Shown: positions 45,478 to 57,935 of the stretch, one piece after another
Layout: every line of letters starts with the position of its first letter
Position numbering within the stretch: position 1 is the first letter of the stretch
NCBI RefSeq assembly: GCF_040183065.1
Contig: NW_027185502.1
Location: 943,501-1,007,500 of the forward strand
Length of the DNA: 64,000 nt
Reading direction: 5' to 3'
DNA from: Periplaneta americana
Lineage: Eukaryota > Arthropoda > Insecta > Blattodea > Blattidae
Translations under genes and position numbers: made by a program
Notes under the pieces: generated by a model
What the model was told of the DNA's origin: nothing
Database searches by the model: none
Seen by the model: the letters and a program-made list of their open reading frames with translations, nothing else

Positions 45478-45692
45478 GAAGAAGGCGCGAACCCACAACC
45501 TTTGAATCATTAAACAAGCACTCTACCGCTGGTCTGCGAGGAGCAGATATGGAACACTTCCATAGTTCCGGAACTGCTTGTACAAGCACATGCATCGTGT
45601 AACATTGCCGCGACCCAAAGTAGACTTTGAAAATATTCGCTGTTCACGAGTGTGGCCACTTTTTTTTTTGACAGCTGTACCTTGGATTATGT
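45478..45692 (-). mobile_element. SINE family D copy 2
   Basis: Minus strand begins TACAGCTGTCAAAAAAAAAA GTGGCCACACTCG and later AGACCAGCGGTAGAGTGCTT with GGTTGTGGGTTCGCGCCTTC, A- and B-box-like. It ends in an AT-rich tail entering the satellite. Confidence 0.65.
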
Positions 45693-46351
45693 GCAAATCC
45701 AGTGAGCACTCTATCACCAGAGTCAATTATTTGTTAATGAAAATATTTATACTTAAAAGACTCTATTAGTCAATGGAGAACTACAATAAATGACTAAATT
45801 TACAATACTAACATCAACAATAAGCTGTGCTATCTAAAATAAAGCAATCAAACATATGATAAAAGCACCCCACAACAAAAGAAAATGAAATGTGTCATGC
45901 AAAAGAGGCTTACAAGAAAAGGATTACAAATATGATTTCAATTAAGATAAAATAACTGAAAAATCTAAATAACAACAACTTACAGCCAGCAACAGCAATG
46001 AACTGATGGAGTCATAACAGTTCTTGTCAATTAATTAATAATTCTGTGCCTCAAAGGCAAAATGTGATGTAAGGCAAAATGTGATGCAGGTATCATTTCT
46101 TGCAGTTCTTCAGGAGCGAGCATTTAAAGTTTGAACAACTGCATGAAATCATTGTAATCGTGTTTCATAACAAAGAGTTACAAAGAAAAATAATAGATAT
46201 ATGCATACCATCTTCTGTCACAATAAAGTTATCGTCAGGATGCACAACATATCGTAAAATATCATTTTCGTCAAAAATTAACATATTTGCCTTGGAACCA
46301 CAGAATTGTGGGTGTGGGCATAATAAAAGCAAACTTGTTGTAATGTTTTAC

Positions 46352-46498
46352 CTGTTTTAAACCAGGAGGAATTTTCAATCTATTTGCTGCCTTATCCATG
46401 TCATTATCCATAAGATTGTTCACATCAATTTGCAAGACATCCCAAGCAAAATGCAGCTTCTCTTGCAAGGTGGTGCCACAGAGATCTTCCACTACGCT
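46352..46498 (-). CDS. POLR1A: POLR1A exon, pre-lid helices
   Basis: A 49-codon phase-0 exon. Two AG sites overlap at the acceptor; the outer one (46499-46500) keeps the frame and gives SVVEDLCGTTLQEKLHFAWD at the start, while the other would shift it. It ends RLKIPPGLKQ before gtaaaa, matching the MDK...PGIRQ region of the human protein, and should join directly to an exon starting with ILEKKEG-type sequence. Confidence 0.9.
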
Positions 46499-46665
46499 CT
46501 GATCAAGTATTGAGTCAAATCAAACAGAATATCAGTAAAAAAAAAAAAAAAAAACACAATTACATTCGATAAAATGTACTGTATATCTGAAGAAGTGCAA
46601 TATAAAAATACGAAAAATGATCCATTTTGAATCTTGCGTATACTACTTTTAACACCTGCATATAA

Positions 46666-46785
46666 GTAATTGATTAACTAGTGGAACTTACTCATGTAAG
46701 ATGGTGTGATGATACACTGAAACAGCTGTAAGCCGCACAGACTTCCATAATTAACACGAGTAAGTTCCACTAGTTAATCAATTAC
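46666..46785. mobile_element. 120-bp foldback MITE, perfect 28-bp arms
   Basis: GTAATTGATTAACTAGTGGA ACTTACTC at 46666-46693 is exactly inverted at 46758-46785, with a 64-bp loop. No frame, no clear target duplicate. It lies 170 bases upstream of a POLR1A acceptor, in the 636-bp intron. Confidence 0.85.
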
Positions 46786-47134
46786 GAAAAATGAATTTTA
46801 AAGTGTGATATAGAGAAAATCAGATTCAGAAGAACTCTGCCTAACAGAATGCGAAGTGAATATTCAGCTACCAAGTGGCTTCTATGTTGGAATTGTTTGT
46901 GATCAGTCAATGCCATGTGGATAAACTCAATGGTACATGACTCCAAAAAAATTTTATAAAAAAACTTGACACATAACAAACGTGGCGGTGGGGGTGGTGC
47001 TGGGAGCAGACAGGGTAGTAAAATAAGAAGGAAACAGCAGGAATAGAAAAAGGAATTGAGTGAAGGAGGAAGGAGGCAGGGAAAAAAAAAGAGAAAAACA
47101 GTAGCAAAACAAAAGGAGAAAAAAGAGCTTTTAC

Positions 47135-47275
47135 CTGTCCTTCTCCTGTTAAGTTTTCTGTGTTGCCATCTCGCACTGCCTTCATCACATGTTGGACAAT
47201 TATGGAATCTTGAAGAATGGCTTTAAGCGTCTTACTTTGTGGATGTTCTATTATCTTATCGTTAATAAAATTCAC
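47135..47275 (-). CDS. POLR1A: POLR1A exon, segment after the RP turn
   Basis: A 47-codon phase-0 exon with a gtccag acceptor and gtaaaa donor. It reads VNFINDKIIEHPQSKTLKAI and ends NLTGEGQ. It aligns with the family stretch of helices between the MRP/YRPVS turn and the segment leading into the clamp coil. Only 636 bases of intron separate it from the next exon. Confidence 0.87.
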
Positions 47276-47894
47276 CTGGACACAAAATTGGATTTCAGCA
47301 ATATTTTGTTTAAATGTCTCTCTACCATTGCTGGAAAAAGGCTTTTTAATACATATTACAGCAGCTAATATAATTTCTTTCAAAAAACGAACATAAAATA
47401 ATAACCTGAGATTTTCTGAACACTGTTTTGTGCAGCCTTACGTTAATTAGACATCGTGTGTTTAGAGGCTGAAACAGGTTTCACTTAAAAATGTCAAATG
47501 AGGAGGAAAAAAAAAAGCATTACAATTTTACAACCTTCTACAGCACACAATATTAGTGCCAGCGAATTTTAAAGCTATTAATAACTAGTTAATTTTTATT
47601 TCCATAGGTTGAATTTTATTGTAGGAGGAACATGCTGAAAGTAACAAGTAAGAACCTTTTATTTTTGAAGCAGCAAATACAACAGAATCGGTAACCTGTA
47701 GAAAATTAAATAAATTATTTTTTATTTAAAACAGATTTGATTATTAAAAATGTTCTGGCACTTTTCTAATGAAGTTAACATATGCATTAGGTAGTACATA
47801 TCCCTATATTTCTAAATGTGCTATTTTAAATACTAACAACGTTCATTGTTTTTTATCATTCACTTTAACACTTGAATAAAACAGTGTCAGGACA

Positions 47895-47934
47895 CTGATG
47901 ATGACACCACACCGGTGTTGAAATGGGGCCTGTC
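47895..47934 (+). other. Hammerhead-like hairpin, possibly Penelope-related
   Basis: CTGATGATGACACCACACCG then GTGTTGAAATG. ACACC pairs with GGTGT between CTGATGA and GAAA. As at 11008 there is an extra T before the stem, so catalysis is unproven. Confidence 0.35.
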
Positions 47935-48189
47935 TGTCATAGGTACATTACCTTTTAAAAAATTTGTAACAGTTTTAACGTTTTAACTCTAGAAAGTTTC
48001 ATAGACTAATAACATTGCTTAAAATATGTCTTCATTATGTTGATATACAATTAAAGGTAAAGGAAAAGTTACAGCAATAATAAACTATCCTCAATACATT
48101 AATACTTGTATCACATTATTAACTTAGCTCTGAGCAAGATATTATCTAAAGTTAAATTGTTATTCTATAAAAAAAATTAAACTATTTAG

Positions 48190-48199
48190 ATTATTATTA

Positions 48200-48242
<43 letters not shown>

Positions 48243-48270
48243 TACTACTACTATTATTATTACTACTATT
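48190..48270. repeat. (ATT)n/(ACT)n microsatellite
   Basis: About 25 trinucleotide units with ACT variants towards the right. Confidence 0.9.
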
Positions 48271-48407
48271 GCAAAAAAATTAATCAATCTAAAGAGCTTA
48301 TCACATTGTGTATAACATTTCCTTAGAAATACCAATCTGAATGCTTTTTCTGTCCTTAATTTAGGCCTAGTTTAAGTTTTGAGTGCACTATTCAAAATGC
48401 CGTAAAA

Positions 48408-49090
48408 TTCTTTACGCTCGACCATGCCGAAATGTAGTAATTATACACCTGGTAGCAGCCCTTTAATGGACCTCATTAAAGTACACCTATTCATTAAAGT
48501 TCAGGTGTTCCACCAATCAAAAAACACCATTGTAGCAATATGAAAGTGCAAGTATCGATTATTCTCGGATATGCAATCGAAAGACAACTAGTGAAACATC
48601 ACGGAGGCTGGAAATCCAATACTGTCGCAGAAGGTTATGTTCTGTTACTATAATAATTAGCGTTAATCGTAAATAATATTCAAATAAATTCAATTTGTCA
48701 TCTCGTTTTTCAATGTCCAAATCAATTTCAAGGTTATATCAAGATTAATATTCATTTTACTCTCTAGATTATACCAAGGTCAATGACATTTGTTCCTCGG
48801 AAAAAATCAATACTTTCACGTCTGCGCACATCTCACAATTTACGAGATATTGCACAAGGTCAGTTCTGCTCCCCAGTCAGATAAGAATAACATGAATACT
48901 TATGAATAATTTCAAGTTAGAAATATGGTCGAGTATAAAAAGTCGTACGAAACTTGCTTATAATGGTAATTAAGACGCTCGTTTCATAAACATACTCGCG
49001 TCTTAATTACTACCATTATAGGCGCGTTGCATAGTGTACTATTCCACACTGTTGATGCAATGATTGTTACTAAATAAAATTGAAAAACTA
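48408..49090 (+). mobile_element. Foldback-type element, family F copy 1
   Basis: TTTACGCTCGACCATGCCGA AATG at 48411 and GAAATATGGTCGAGTATAAA at 48925 are inverted borders. A second hairpin follows (TATAATGGTAATTAAGACGC inverted at about 48995). The sequence is the reverse of 55015-55700, about 600 bp shared, e.g. TTGTCATCTCGTTTTTCAAT. Right outer arm missing. Confidence 0.75.
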
Positions 49091-49362
49091 CATATTTTTC
49101 AGATTGTTCTCTCACATTGGTGAATATAGTGAAAAATAAGTTCCACCACTCATAAACACTCAATGCTATGTGGCTCCTTGAAAAGTAGTAGGTTGGCTTG
49201 AAAGTTTAAAATCAAATTGAAAATTTGAGAGCCAAAATTACCTTACACTAATTCCTGTCCTTGGTTTTTTTCCTGTAAGGTATAATTTACTGGATTCTTT
49301 GCTATCAACAGGGAGGAACTTATCGGTATTAAGCAAGCAGCCAAATGGACATCAACTATAGT

Positions 49363-49872
<510 letters not shown>

Positions 49873-50299
49873 GTTATAGCTGAGTCATCCTAGAATTATA
49901 TTTCCTCACAACTTCAGAATAACTGAGTGTTCCCAATTTATCAACAAGTGTTTTCCAAATAAGTACACAAAGTAAAAAAAGGCAATTGATGACCATGAAC
50001 AATTTACGCCAAAAATGGAAAAATAGGGAATATAACACTTATAGCCGATTTCATCAAGCTTTACTATGTTTTTAGTGATTCATTAATTTATTTATTGGTT
50101 CATTAAATTATTTTTATAGCTCACCAAGCATCTTTAGCCCTAAAGAACCAGTAAAGCTATCGCATCAGTTTAGTGATAGAAATTGTATGTATGTATGTAT
50201 GTATCCAATGCCTACCCACTTCACTTTACGTGATTCGGGTTCTGCATAAGTACACAAAGTAAAAAGGCAATTGATGATTTTATCAGCATCTTTGGTTAT

Positions 50300-50505
50300 T
50301 TAGCATCTGAATGAGATGAAGATGATAATGCCGATGAAATGAGCCCAGGGTCCATCACAGAAAGTTACCCAGCATTTGCTCATATTGGGTTGAGGGAAAA
50401 CCCCGGAAAAAACCTCAACCAGGTAACTTGCCCCGACTTGGAATCGAACCCGGGCCACCTGGTTTTGCGGCCAAACACGCTAACCGTTACTCCACAGGTG
50501 TGGAC
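50300..50505 (-). mobile_element. tRNA-derived SINE (family A), minus copy
   Basis: Minus strand: GGAGTAACGGTTAGCGTGTT TGGCCGC, CCCGGGTTCGATTCCAAGTC, CAAGTTACCTGGTTGAGG and GGGGTTTTCCCTCAACCCAA. It is better preserved than the plus copy at 8762. A 30-bp direct repeat AAGTACACAAAGTAAAAA at 49960 and 50248 lies nearby. Confidence 0.82.
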
Positions 50506-50639
50506 ATGAAGATCATGGTATCGGTACTCAAAATTTTAGAAGAAACTGATCATAGGTTAGAATATCATCAGAATGACTGAGACAAAGCTGAAACTAGTCA
50601 ATTAGGTAACATACAATTTAATTTTTATTTCAACACATG

Positions 50640-51042
50640 AAAGTGGTTATTATAACTACGTCATTCATTTAGTGTTCTGTGCAAGGGCAGGTCTTTCACT
50701 GCAAACCCAGCTTTCTCCAATCTTTCCTATTTTCTGCATTCCTCTTTGTAAATTCATATGATCCATATAGTTTAATGTCGTCTGTCATCTGATATCTTCT
50801 TCTGCCCAGAACTATTCTCCCATTCACCATTCCTCCCAGTGCATCCTTCAGTAGGCTGTTTTTTCTCAGCCAATGACCCAACCAATTCCTTTTCCTCTTC
50901 CTGATCAGTTTCAGCATCATTCTTTCTCCACCCACTCTTTCCCACACAGCTTCATTTCTTATTCTGTCTGTCCACTTCACATGTTCCATTCTTTTCCATA
51001 TCCCCATTTCAAATGCGTCTAGTCGCTTCTCTTCACTTCGTC
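50640..51042 (-). mobile_element. LINE fragment, RT C-terminus (KWTDRIRN family)
   Basis: Minus frame 51007-50696: MGIWKRMEHVKWTDRIRNEA, ERMMLKLIRKRKRNWLGHWL, RRRYQMTDDIKLYGSYEFTK and NRKDWRKLGLQ. One open frame, 5' truncated at 51042. Confidence 0.87.
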
Positions 51043-51835
51043 GTAATAAATATTAGTAAATTAATACACAATGTACATTCAAACATAACAAAACTTAATT
51101 GGTATAGTAACTTCCATTTATTAGAATTAAATTTACGCACACAGGTTCTTGACCCTACTATCCGTTTCGAAAGGAACCTAAATCAGGCCACCGAAGTTGA
51201 TATTGAGAAGAAGTCTATATATGAACCTTGTCTGCCTTATCTTTCTCAAAAGTACAACGTCCCTCTTAAACAATGGTCTGTCATTGGTTTGCTCTTTGGC
51301 AGTAGAGGTTCTATTACAAAATTCACATGGAATTATCTTAAGGAACTTCACATTCCTTTTGATTATTAATGTCTATTCTTATAAATATTATCAAGGATTC
51401 TCTTCAAATATTACATCATCATCTCTATTTCAATTAATCCACTTATATATTTCCCTTCAACAATTAACTTTCTTTTTTCTTAATGTTTCAAATCACATTA
51501 TGTTGTGCACGTTTATTGTATTCAGGATCCTTATGGTCACTCAAATTCTTTGAGCTGATTTCTCCAATGAATATATAAAATAAATACAGCATATTATGTA
51601 GGCATTAAGTTTCTACTTTCTTTTTCTACTTTCTTTCAGCTTTGCAACTGTACTTCATACTACAATAAATGCATGAGTCTCTAATTTTTTTTCATTTTGG
51701 ACAATAGATTTCAAGAATATTATCTATACCTAATTGAGTTCATATAGTATGTATCATTCCTCCCTCAAATGATGCGACCACTGGAATCAGGAATGCAACA
51801 ATTACAACAGCTATAACAACAGCAGCAGGAGTATT
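51043..51835. other. Intronic sequence, nothing recognised
   Basis: A 118-codon plus frame (51013-51369) shows no domain and begins within the neighbouring LINE sequence, so it is not called. Confidence 0.3.
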
Positions 51836-51976
51836 AATAATAATAATAATAATAATGATGATAATAATTATAATAATAATAATGATAATATAATAATAAT
51901 AATTATAATAATGATAATAGTGATAATGATGATAATGATAATAATGATAATATTAATAACAATAATAAAAACAAAG

Positions 51977-52028
<52 letters not shown>

Positions 52029-52125
52029 TAATCATAATAATAATAATAACAATCATAATAATAATAACAATAATAACAACAATAATAAAAATAAAAATAA
52101 TAATTATTATTATTTATTTACTAAT
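51836..52125. repeat. Long (AAT)n microsatellite with GAT/AAC variants
   Basis: About 290 bases of AAT, GAT and AAC units; the isoleucine-rich frames on both strands are artefacts. It forms the tail of the LINE on its right. Confidence 0.92.
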
Positions 52126-53145
52126 ATTTAATGTGCTGTACAACAGCCAGGGGCCAATAACAGTTCAGCACATGATAATATCACTACAAGAACATTAATA
52201 ATGACAGAAATTACGACAAAAGTACATAGGAATAATTATTAAAATAATGACAATTTAAAATATGACAACTGAAAATAAAAGATGGAATCTTATATATGAA
52301 TATATATTTTTTTTATCCAATGCCACCAGGTTGTCTTTTCGACATTTCTGGTCTTCTCTCCTGGCCGTGGCTTAGTTGTAACCCACTTCTGAGGTTGGGG
52401 CACCTGGAAGGCGGAGTTACATTGCCCCGATGATGTGATAGGATGATTATGATAATGTGGTGCCAGGAGAGGTCTTAAATCTAAACTTAACCTAAATTCC
52501 AGACCATGGACGAACACAGGAATAATCCCCTTTAAGGAAAAATTCCTGTGCTCTAACCGGGAATCGAACCCGGGACCTCATGAACTATAGCAAGAAGCTC
52601 TGACCACTAGACTATGAGGCTGGTCATATATGAATATAATACGAATGATAAGAAATATAACGAGAATAATACCCATAATACAATACATATCAAATAAAAG
52701 ACATAAATTAATAACAACTGCCATAAAACTCCAAAAGTATATGCTACACATGAAATGGATCCAAGTTTAATCCATGCAAATTAGCATATTTTATACAACT
52801 GCTGACCAGAGAGAGAGATTTAGAATTTCTATTGCAAAAAATTTTAGCAGGAATATGAAGACTGATATTGCTGAAGAAGGATTCAAATCAATACCATCCT
52901 TAATGATTTTACAAAAAAATAAATAATCAAGATCTTGATGTCTGACAAACTATAGCAATTACAATATTTGCAGTTAATCTCATATTTATAATCACTGGAA
53001 CTGGGTACAAATCTATAAGAACACAAAGAAATAAATTTTCTTTGGATATTCTCCAATTTATCCGAGTCAGTAGAAGTAATGGAGTTCCATATTACAGATG
53101 CATATTCAAGCTTGGATCTAACCAATATGTACTATAAAATTAATA
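52126..53145 (-). mobile_element. LINE 3' part, split by a SINE
   Basis: Minus frame 53125-52883 encodes MVRSKLEYASVIWNSITSTD and KLENIQRKFISLCSYRF, an RT thumb/C-terminal block. Its 3' UTR runs to 52126 (GGCCCCTGGCTGTTGTACAG CAC...) and ends in the AAT tract. The SINE at 52305-52625 splits it. Confidence 0.78.
52305..52625 (-). mobile_element. tRNA-derived SINE family E with 13-bp TSD
   Basis: Flanked by ATATATGAATATA (52292-52304, 52626-52638). Minus strand: CCTCATAGTCTAGTGGTCAG AGC (A box), GGTCCCGGGTTCGATTCCCG (B box), a 230-bp body and an A-rich tail. Nested in the LINE. Confidence 0.88.
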
Positions 53146-53192
53146 CACACATAGCAGCAGAAAAAAAAATAAGTTATGAATCCAATTAGATC

Positions 53193-53244
<52 letters not shown>
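53193..53244. repeat. (AAT)n microsatellite
   Basis: About 17 AAT units. Confidence 0.9.
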
Positions 53245-53247
<3 letters not shown>

Positions 53248-53362
53248 TTTTCTCCATATTCTATATTTTATAACTGTGTTGCTTCATTGTTGGCTCATAT
53301 GCAAATGATATAGCAGGTAACAATTTTCAACATAGTAGGTTGTGGTTTCATGAAAATGTTGT

Positions 53363-54551
53363 TGTTTTCTAATGCCAGGCGTTTGACAATAAAGTCATTT
53401 GATCTCTTGCACTCCAATATTTTTCAAAGATATTATCATGGCCAGCCACTGAACCACAGATTTTGAGGTGTTCCGAATCCATTTCTTGGTTTGAGTTGCA
53501 CAATGGGCAGTTAGGGGACTGATATATTCCAATTCTATGCAGGTGTTTGGCCAAACAGTCATGGCCTGCTGACAATCTAAATGCAGCTACAGACGATTTT
53601 CGTGGTAAATCGGGAATTAACTGTGGATTATGATGCAGAGAGTTCCATTTTTTCCCTTGAGATTGTGTTATCAAATTTGTTTGTTGAAGTCTAGGTATGT
53701 AGATTTAATAAATCTTTTCACATAGTAATACGTAGATTTAGTAACAGGTCTGTAAGTAGCAGTGCTGCCCTTCTTTGCTAAAGCATCCGCATTCTCGTTT
53801 CCCAGGATTCCACAATGGGATGGTATCCATTGGAATACAATTCTTTTATTCAGTGATATAAATTGAGAGAGCATTTTAGTTATTTCTGCTGTTTGAGATG
53901 AAGGTGTGTGTCTAGAGACTATTGATAGAATACCTGCTTTGGAGTCTGACAATATACCTGCATTCTTAAATTTATTGATGTGGCATAGAAGATTCCTGAG
54001 ACTTTCACTGTTTGCAATGTTTTCTCCATCAAAACTTGTTGTTCCATATCCAAGAGATCTATAAAGTGAGAAGAGACAGCACGTAACACCTGCACCGGCA
54101 CCTTGTTCTCTGGAGATCAAGGATCTGTCAGTGTATAAATGAAGCCAGTTTTGTGGAGGGTACCTAATATTAATTGTCTCTAAAGACAATTGTTTCATTA
54201 TTTCAGTGTTTACTTCTGATTTCAGTATTTCTTCTGTTAAATTTAGATTATAGTCTAAAATAGTCCCCCAATCGGATCTCCGGGCGGGGACTACTCTAAT
54301 GGTACAGAATCAACTAAACATCTTACAATGGAATGCTGACGCCATAACATCAGCTAAGAAGACTGAACTAGCCAATATACTCTCAGATATTAATGTAGAT
54401 ATCTTCCTTATTCAAGAAGCAAACCTTAATGCTGACCAATTAAAATATTTTGATTTTAAAGGTTTTAGTATGAAACTGTTGCCCAAAAGTAGACAGATCA
54501 GTAGTGGAATTCTCGCAGGCATATCAAAGAAATTAATTACAAATTTTCAAA
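53363..54551 (-). mobile_element. RNase H LINE insertion with 5' inversion (twin priming)
   Basis: Flanked by TCATGAAAATGTTGT at 53348-53362 and 54552-54566. The main part (minus) encodes MKQLSLETINIRYPPQNWLH, FQWIPSHCGILGNENADALA and, after a frameshift near 53670, the C-terminal AAFRLSAGHDCLAKHLHRIG. The part from about 54265 up is in plus orientation and encodes the start of an APE-type endonuclease: MVQNQLNILQWNADAITSAK then DIFLIQEANLNADQL. One target duplication around both parts means one integration event. Confidence 0.93.
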
Positions 54552-54969
54552 TCATGAAAATGTTGTGATATTTGTACTTATGAAATATTCACTGAACCCA
54601 CTTATTTATTTGTAATGAAGCATTACTTACTATTCATTAAATGTTAAATAAATCTGGTTGGTGAACAGCTCGCATTTTAGTGAATTGTTTATATTTTAAT
54701 TTTCACTAGTTAATATTTCATTTGGATTGATTTATTGAAGCTTCGTGAAATGGGGCATTAGGGTACTTAATATTTAAATAATGCATACATATTAGATTTT
54801 CAAAACGTCAGTTCATATAAAACAGGCACTTGCCTGAACATCCAATGTCTACTGCTAAAACATAAGCAATTTTCACACTGATTGGCAGCAAACAATCCAC
54901 TTTCTTTGTGCGTGCGTCCATACTAGGATATAAATCTAATAATTGTTAAGAAATTAAAACATGTGACAG

Positions 54970-55850
54970 TGCAAAGCATAATTTTTCAGGAGGAAGGAAA
55001 TACTACATTATGCAACGAGCCTATAATGATAGTAATTAAGAATCGAGTATGGATATTTATGAAACGAGCGCAAGCGAGTTTCATAATTTTCATACGAGCT
55101 TCTTAATTACCATTATAGGCGAGTTTCATATGACTTTTTATGCTCGACCATATTTCTAACTTGAAATTACCGGTATTCAGATGTATACATTTTATTTGTA
55201 TCTGACAAGATCGGAAGTGACCTTGTTCTAGGTCGTGAATTGTGAGATGTGCGCAGACGCGAAAGTATTGATTTTTTCCGAGAAACAATAATGTCATTGA
55301 CCTTGACGTAGTCCCGTTTAACTTGATAATATTATAATATTATAACCTTGATTATTGAATTCGACATTGAAAAACGAGATGACAAATTGAATTTATTTGA
55401 ATATTATTTACAATTAACGCTAATTATTATAGTAACAGAACATAACCTTGTGCGACAGTATTGGATATCCAGCCTCCATGACTTTTCGCTAATTCTCTTT
55501 CGATTGCATATCCGAGAATAATCGATAATTGCTGTTTTATAACGGTACAAAGCTGACTTGTCATTGGCTGAACACATGTAAGCTGAGTTATCATTGGCTG
55601 AAGACCTGTACTTTAATGAGTAGGTGTACTTTAATGACATGCATTAAAGGACTGCTACCAGGTGTATAATTAGTACATTTCCACATGGTCGAGCATAAAA
55701 GTAATTAAATATCAATAGCCCTACGCTGATCCTCGATGCAGTCATCGTATTCACCAATGTTTTCTACCGAATTATATAATATTCTTCTGTAGACCTATTG
55801 ATATTTAATTACTTTTTCCTTCCTCCTGAAAAGATTATGCTCTGTACAGT
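54970..55850. mobile_element. Foldback-type element, family F copy 2 (about 880 bp)
   Basis: Outer ends AGCATAATTTTTCAGGAGGA and, reversed, AGCATAATCTTTTCAGGAGG. Inside each end is a further hairpin (TATAATGATAGTAATTAAG inverted at 55110; AAGTAATTAAATATCAATAG inverted at 55798), and then TTTTATGCTCGACCAT borders. The core equals the reverse of 48408-49015. No transposase. Confidence 0.82.
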
Positions 55851-56004
55851 GGATACAGGTAGTTACATAAAATTAAGAACGATATAATACAGTATTCAAA
55901 CAGCAAATGACTTCCAAGAGCAGCTTACTGTTAGAAGGTGCTATCAGTTTTTATGAAAGAGGTTAAGTAAAATTCTTCTGACACAAGTACAATTCTTTAC
56001 TTAC

Positions 56005-56146
56005 TGGTCTCATTTTGGGTGGTGGAACAGGAATAACTGTGAGGAACAAGGCATCAGTTGGATACTGTGTATCACAGTATTCCAATACTGGCAACAGAGC
56101 ACACATGAAATTCTTCTCATTCTGCCACAGCTTGCGCAAATGTGTT
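56005..56146 (-). CDS. POLR1A: POLR1A exon, clamp head region
   Basis: The exon follows a ttttag acceptor and ends before gtaagt in phase 0. It encodes THLRKLWQNEKNFMCALLP and continues to PVPPPKMRP. The helix ending LWQNE and the VPPPKMRP turn correspond to the human segment ending VVPPSRYRPVS, a conserved landmark of Rpb1-type subunits just before the lid and rudder region. Confidence 0.9.
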
Positions 56147-57584
56147 CTAAAATGAAACAATCACCATTTACATAAAAATTAATTAATTCTTGAATATATT
56201 CCAACCCTGACCAACTCAAGAGGTTTACTCAGGGAGGGGCACGAGGAATGGCAAAATTTTCCCATAAAAAAAATAATCCTAGAAAATTACAAAATACAGT
56301 AAAAATATTAAAGTTTCTCGTTCCTGAAAACTGTAGAATTTATTATAGGAAGCAATAATCACTACACTATTCATACAGTCAATTATGTTCTAATCTGTAT
56401 GCTAGTTATATTCAAGTGTTCATAAGTTTTTCTGCATGCTTACTTTGCATTGTAAAACCGAACCAAATCACTATCTCAAATGGACAGTAGAACATTTTAA
56501 ATGTACCAGGCAAATATAAATCTTCAGTTCTTCACCATCATTATTTGACACAGTTTACTTTCTAATTATACGGAGTACAGTGAGCAAAAAATCGATTTCG
56601 AGATTTTATTTGATCTCTTTTCCAGCATCTGAGATACCGAAAAATTAATTCTGGATATGTCATCTATCTGTCTGTGTGCAATCATTTTTTCTGAATTTGA
56701 GGACAAACTTTGTCCATATTCTGTACACATGAGTAGGCTTATCCAAAAATGATGCATATGAAATACAATAATTTTCAATAAAAATTTGTTTAAAATCAAC
56801 AATATAAGTTCTACAGACCAGATTTCTGGTTTGGTCGTTTGTGCATTGATAACTTATTTACACTACAAGAAAAAGAAAAAAGAACCGATTTGTAAAGATA
56901 CTTATTGTGCATTTATTGACCTTGCATGCAATGTTCCCAAATCGAGATATGATTTGTCTTGGAAAAATAGCCCATAGCACGTTCATGAAAATGAAGGAAA
57001 TATGGGATAATGCAGAACATATTATTCTGCATTCTTTGGTAATTCATTTCGGGAGCACATCTCCCTGCTCTGCTGTGTTCATTCTCGAAGGAAGTAAGGC
57101 CTAATAATGGTAGATGATGTTAAACCACACCAAACTGTAACTTCTACAAAATGAAAGAGAACCTTCTGCACTTCACGAAGATTTCCTTTTCTAACGAAAA
57201 TCCTGCCTGTTGACAAGTCCAAAAAAATGAAAGTGTGTTTTATCAGACAATCCTGTTTTACTGAGTATGTCTGATTAGTCTGGTTTAACCCTACAGAACT
57301 CCGTGCAACTCCTTAAACTGCACTCTGCTAGTCAAAGTGATAATGCATGTCGTGCACAGATTACACTTTGTGTATTTTCAGACGTTGTTATGTTCCTCCA
57401 ATGAGAAACACAACACTTGTCTCATACTGAGTGTGTTAAATGCCATTTTCTGACCCAATGTAGCATGGTATTGCGATCAGGAGCTTACTGTATCGAAATA
57501 TAAGCTTCAAGCACGTGTCTGTAGCCCTTCCTAGTGGCTACAGAACATAGAGCCTCTTTATGGCATCTAAAACGCGACATTAAT
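56147..57584. other. Intronic sequence, nothing recognised
   Basis: No domain or repeat end supported; short frames only. Confidence 0.35.
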
Positions 57585-57935
57585 TGCAGTAAAACCTCGT
57601 TAATCTGAACTTCGCTTAATCCAGATAGGCAAAAAACAGATAAGTTTGAAAAAATTGAAGAATCTTGTTTTAAAACTTACTTTTATACATTAGAACTGTG
57701 GAACTACAATAATGTACTACATTGTATGTATTGCTTTACATTTTGCTGTATTGTATAGTGTATTTAGCCCTAAACCCTTTAAATACACTATAATAAACAT
57801 GTTTTTTGCTATAAACGGAGTTTTAATACACTTTCTACTGTTCTTTTAGGTTATTTCAGTTAATCTGGACCTTCGTTAAATCTGTCAACTTGCCCCACCC
57901 CACCAATTAGTCCGGATTAACGAGGTTTTACTGCA
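57585..57935. mobile_element. Pogo/Tigger-like MITE (351 bp)
   Basis: TGCAGTAAAACCTCGTTAAT and its inverse bound the element. CAGT-AACCTCG-TTAATC-G ends resemble pogo/Tigger-type termini. No DDE frame. The expected TA duplication is not clear. Confidence 0.75.

Noticed and set aside
51868-52198. Isoleucine-rich ORFs on both strands
   Set aside because: Translation of a long AAT tract.
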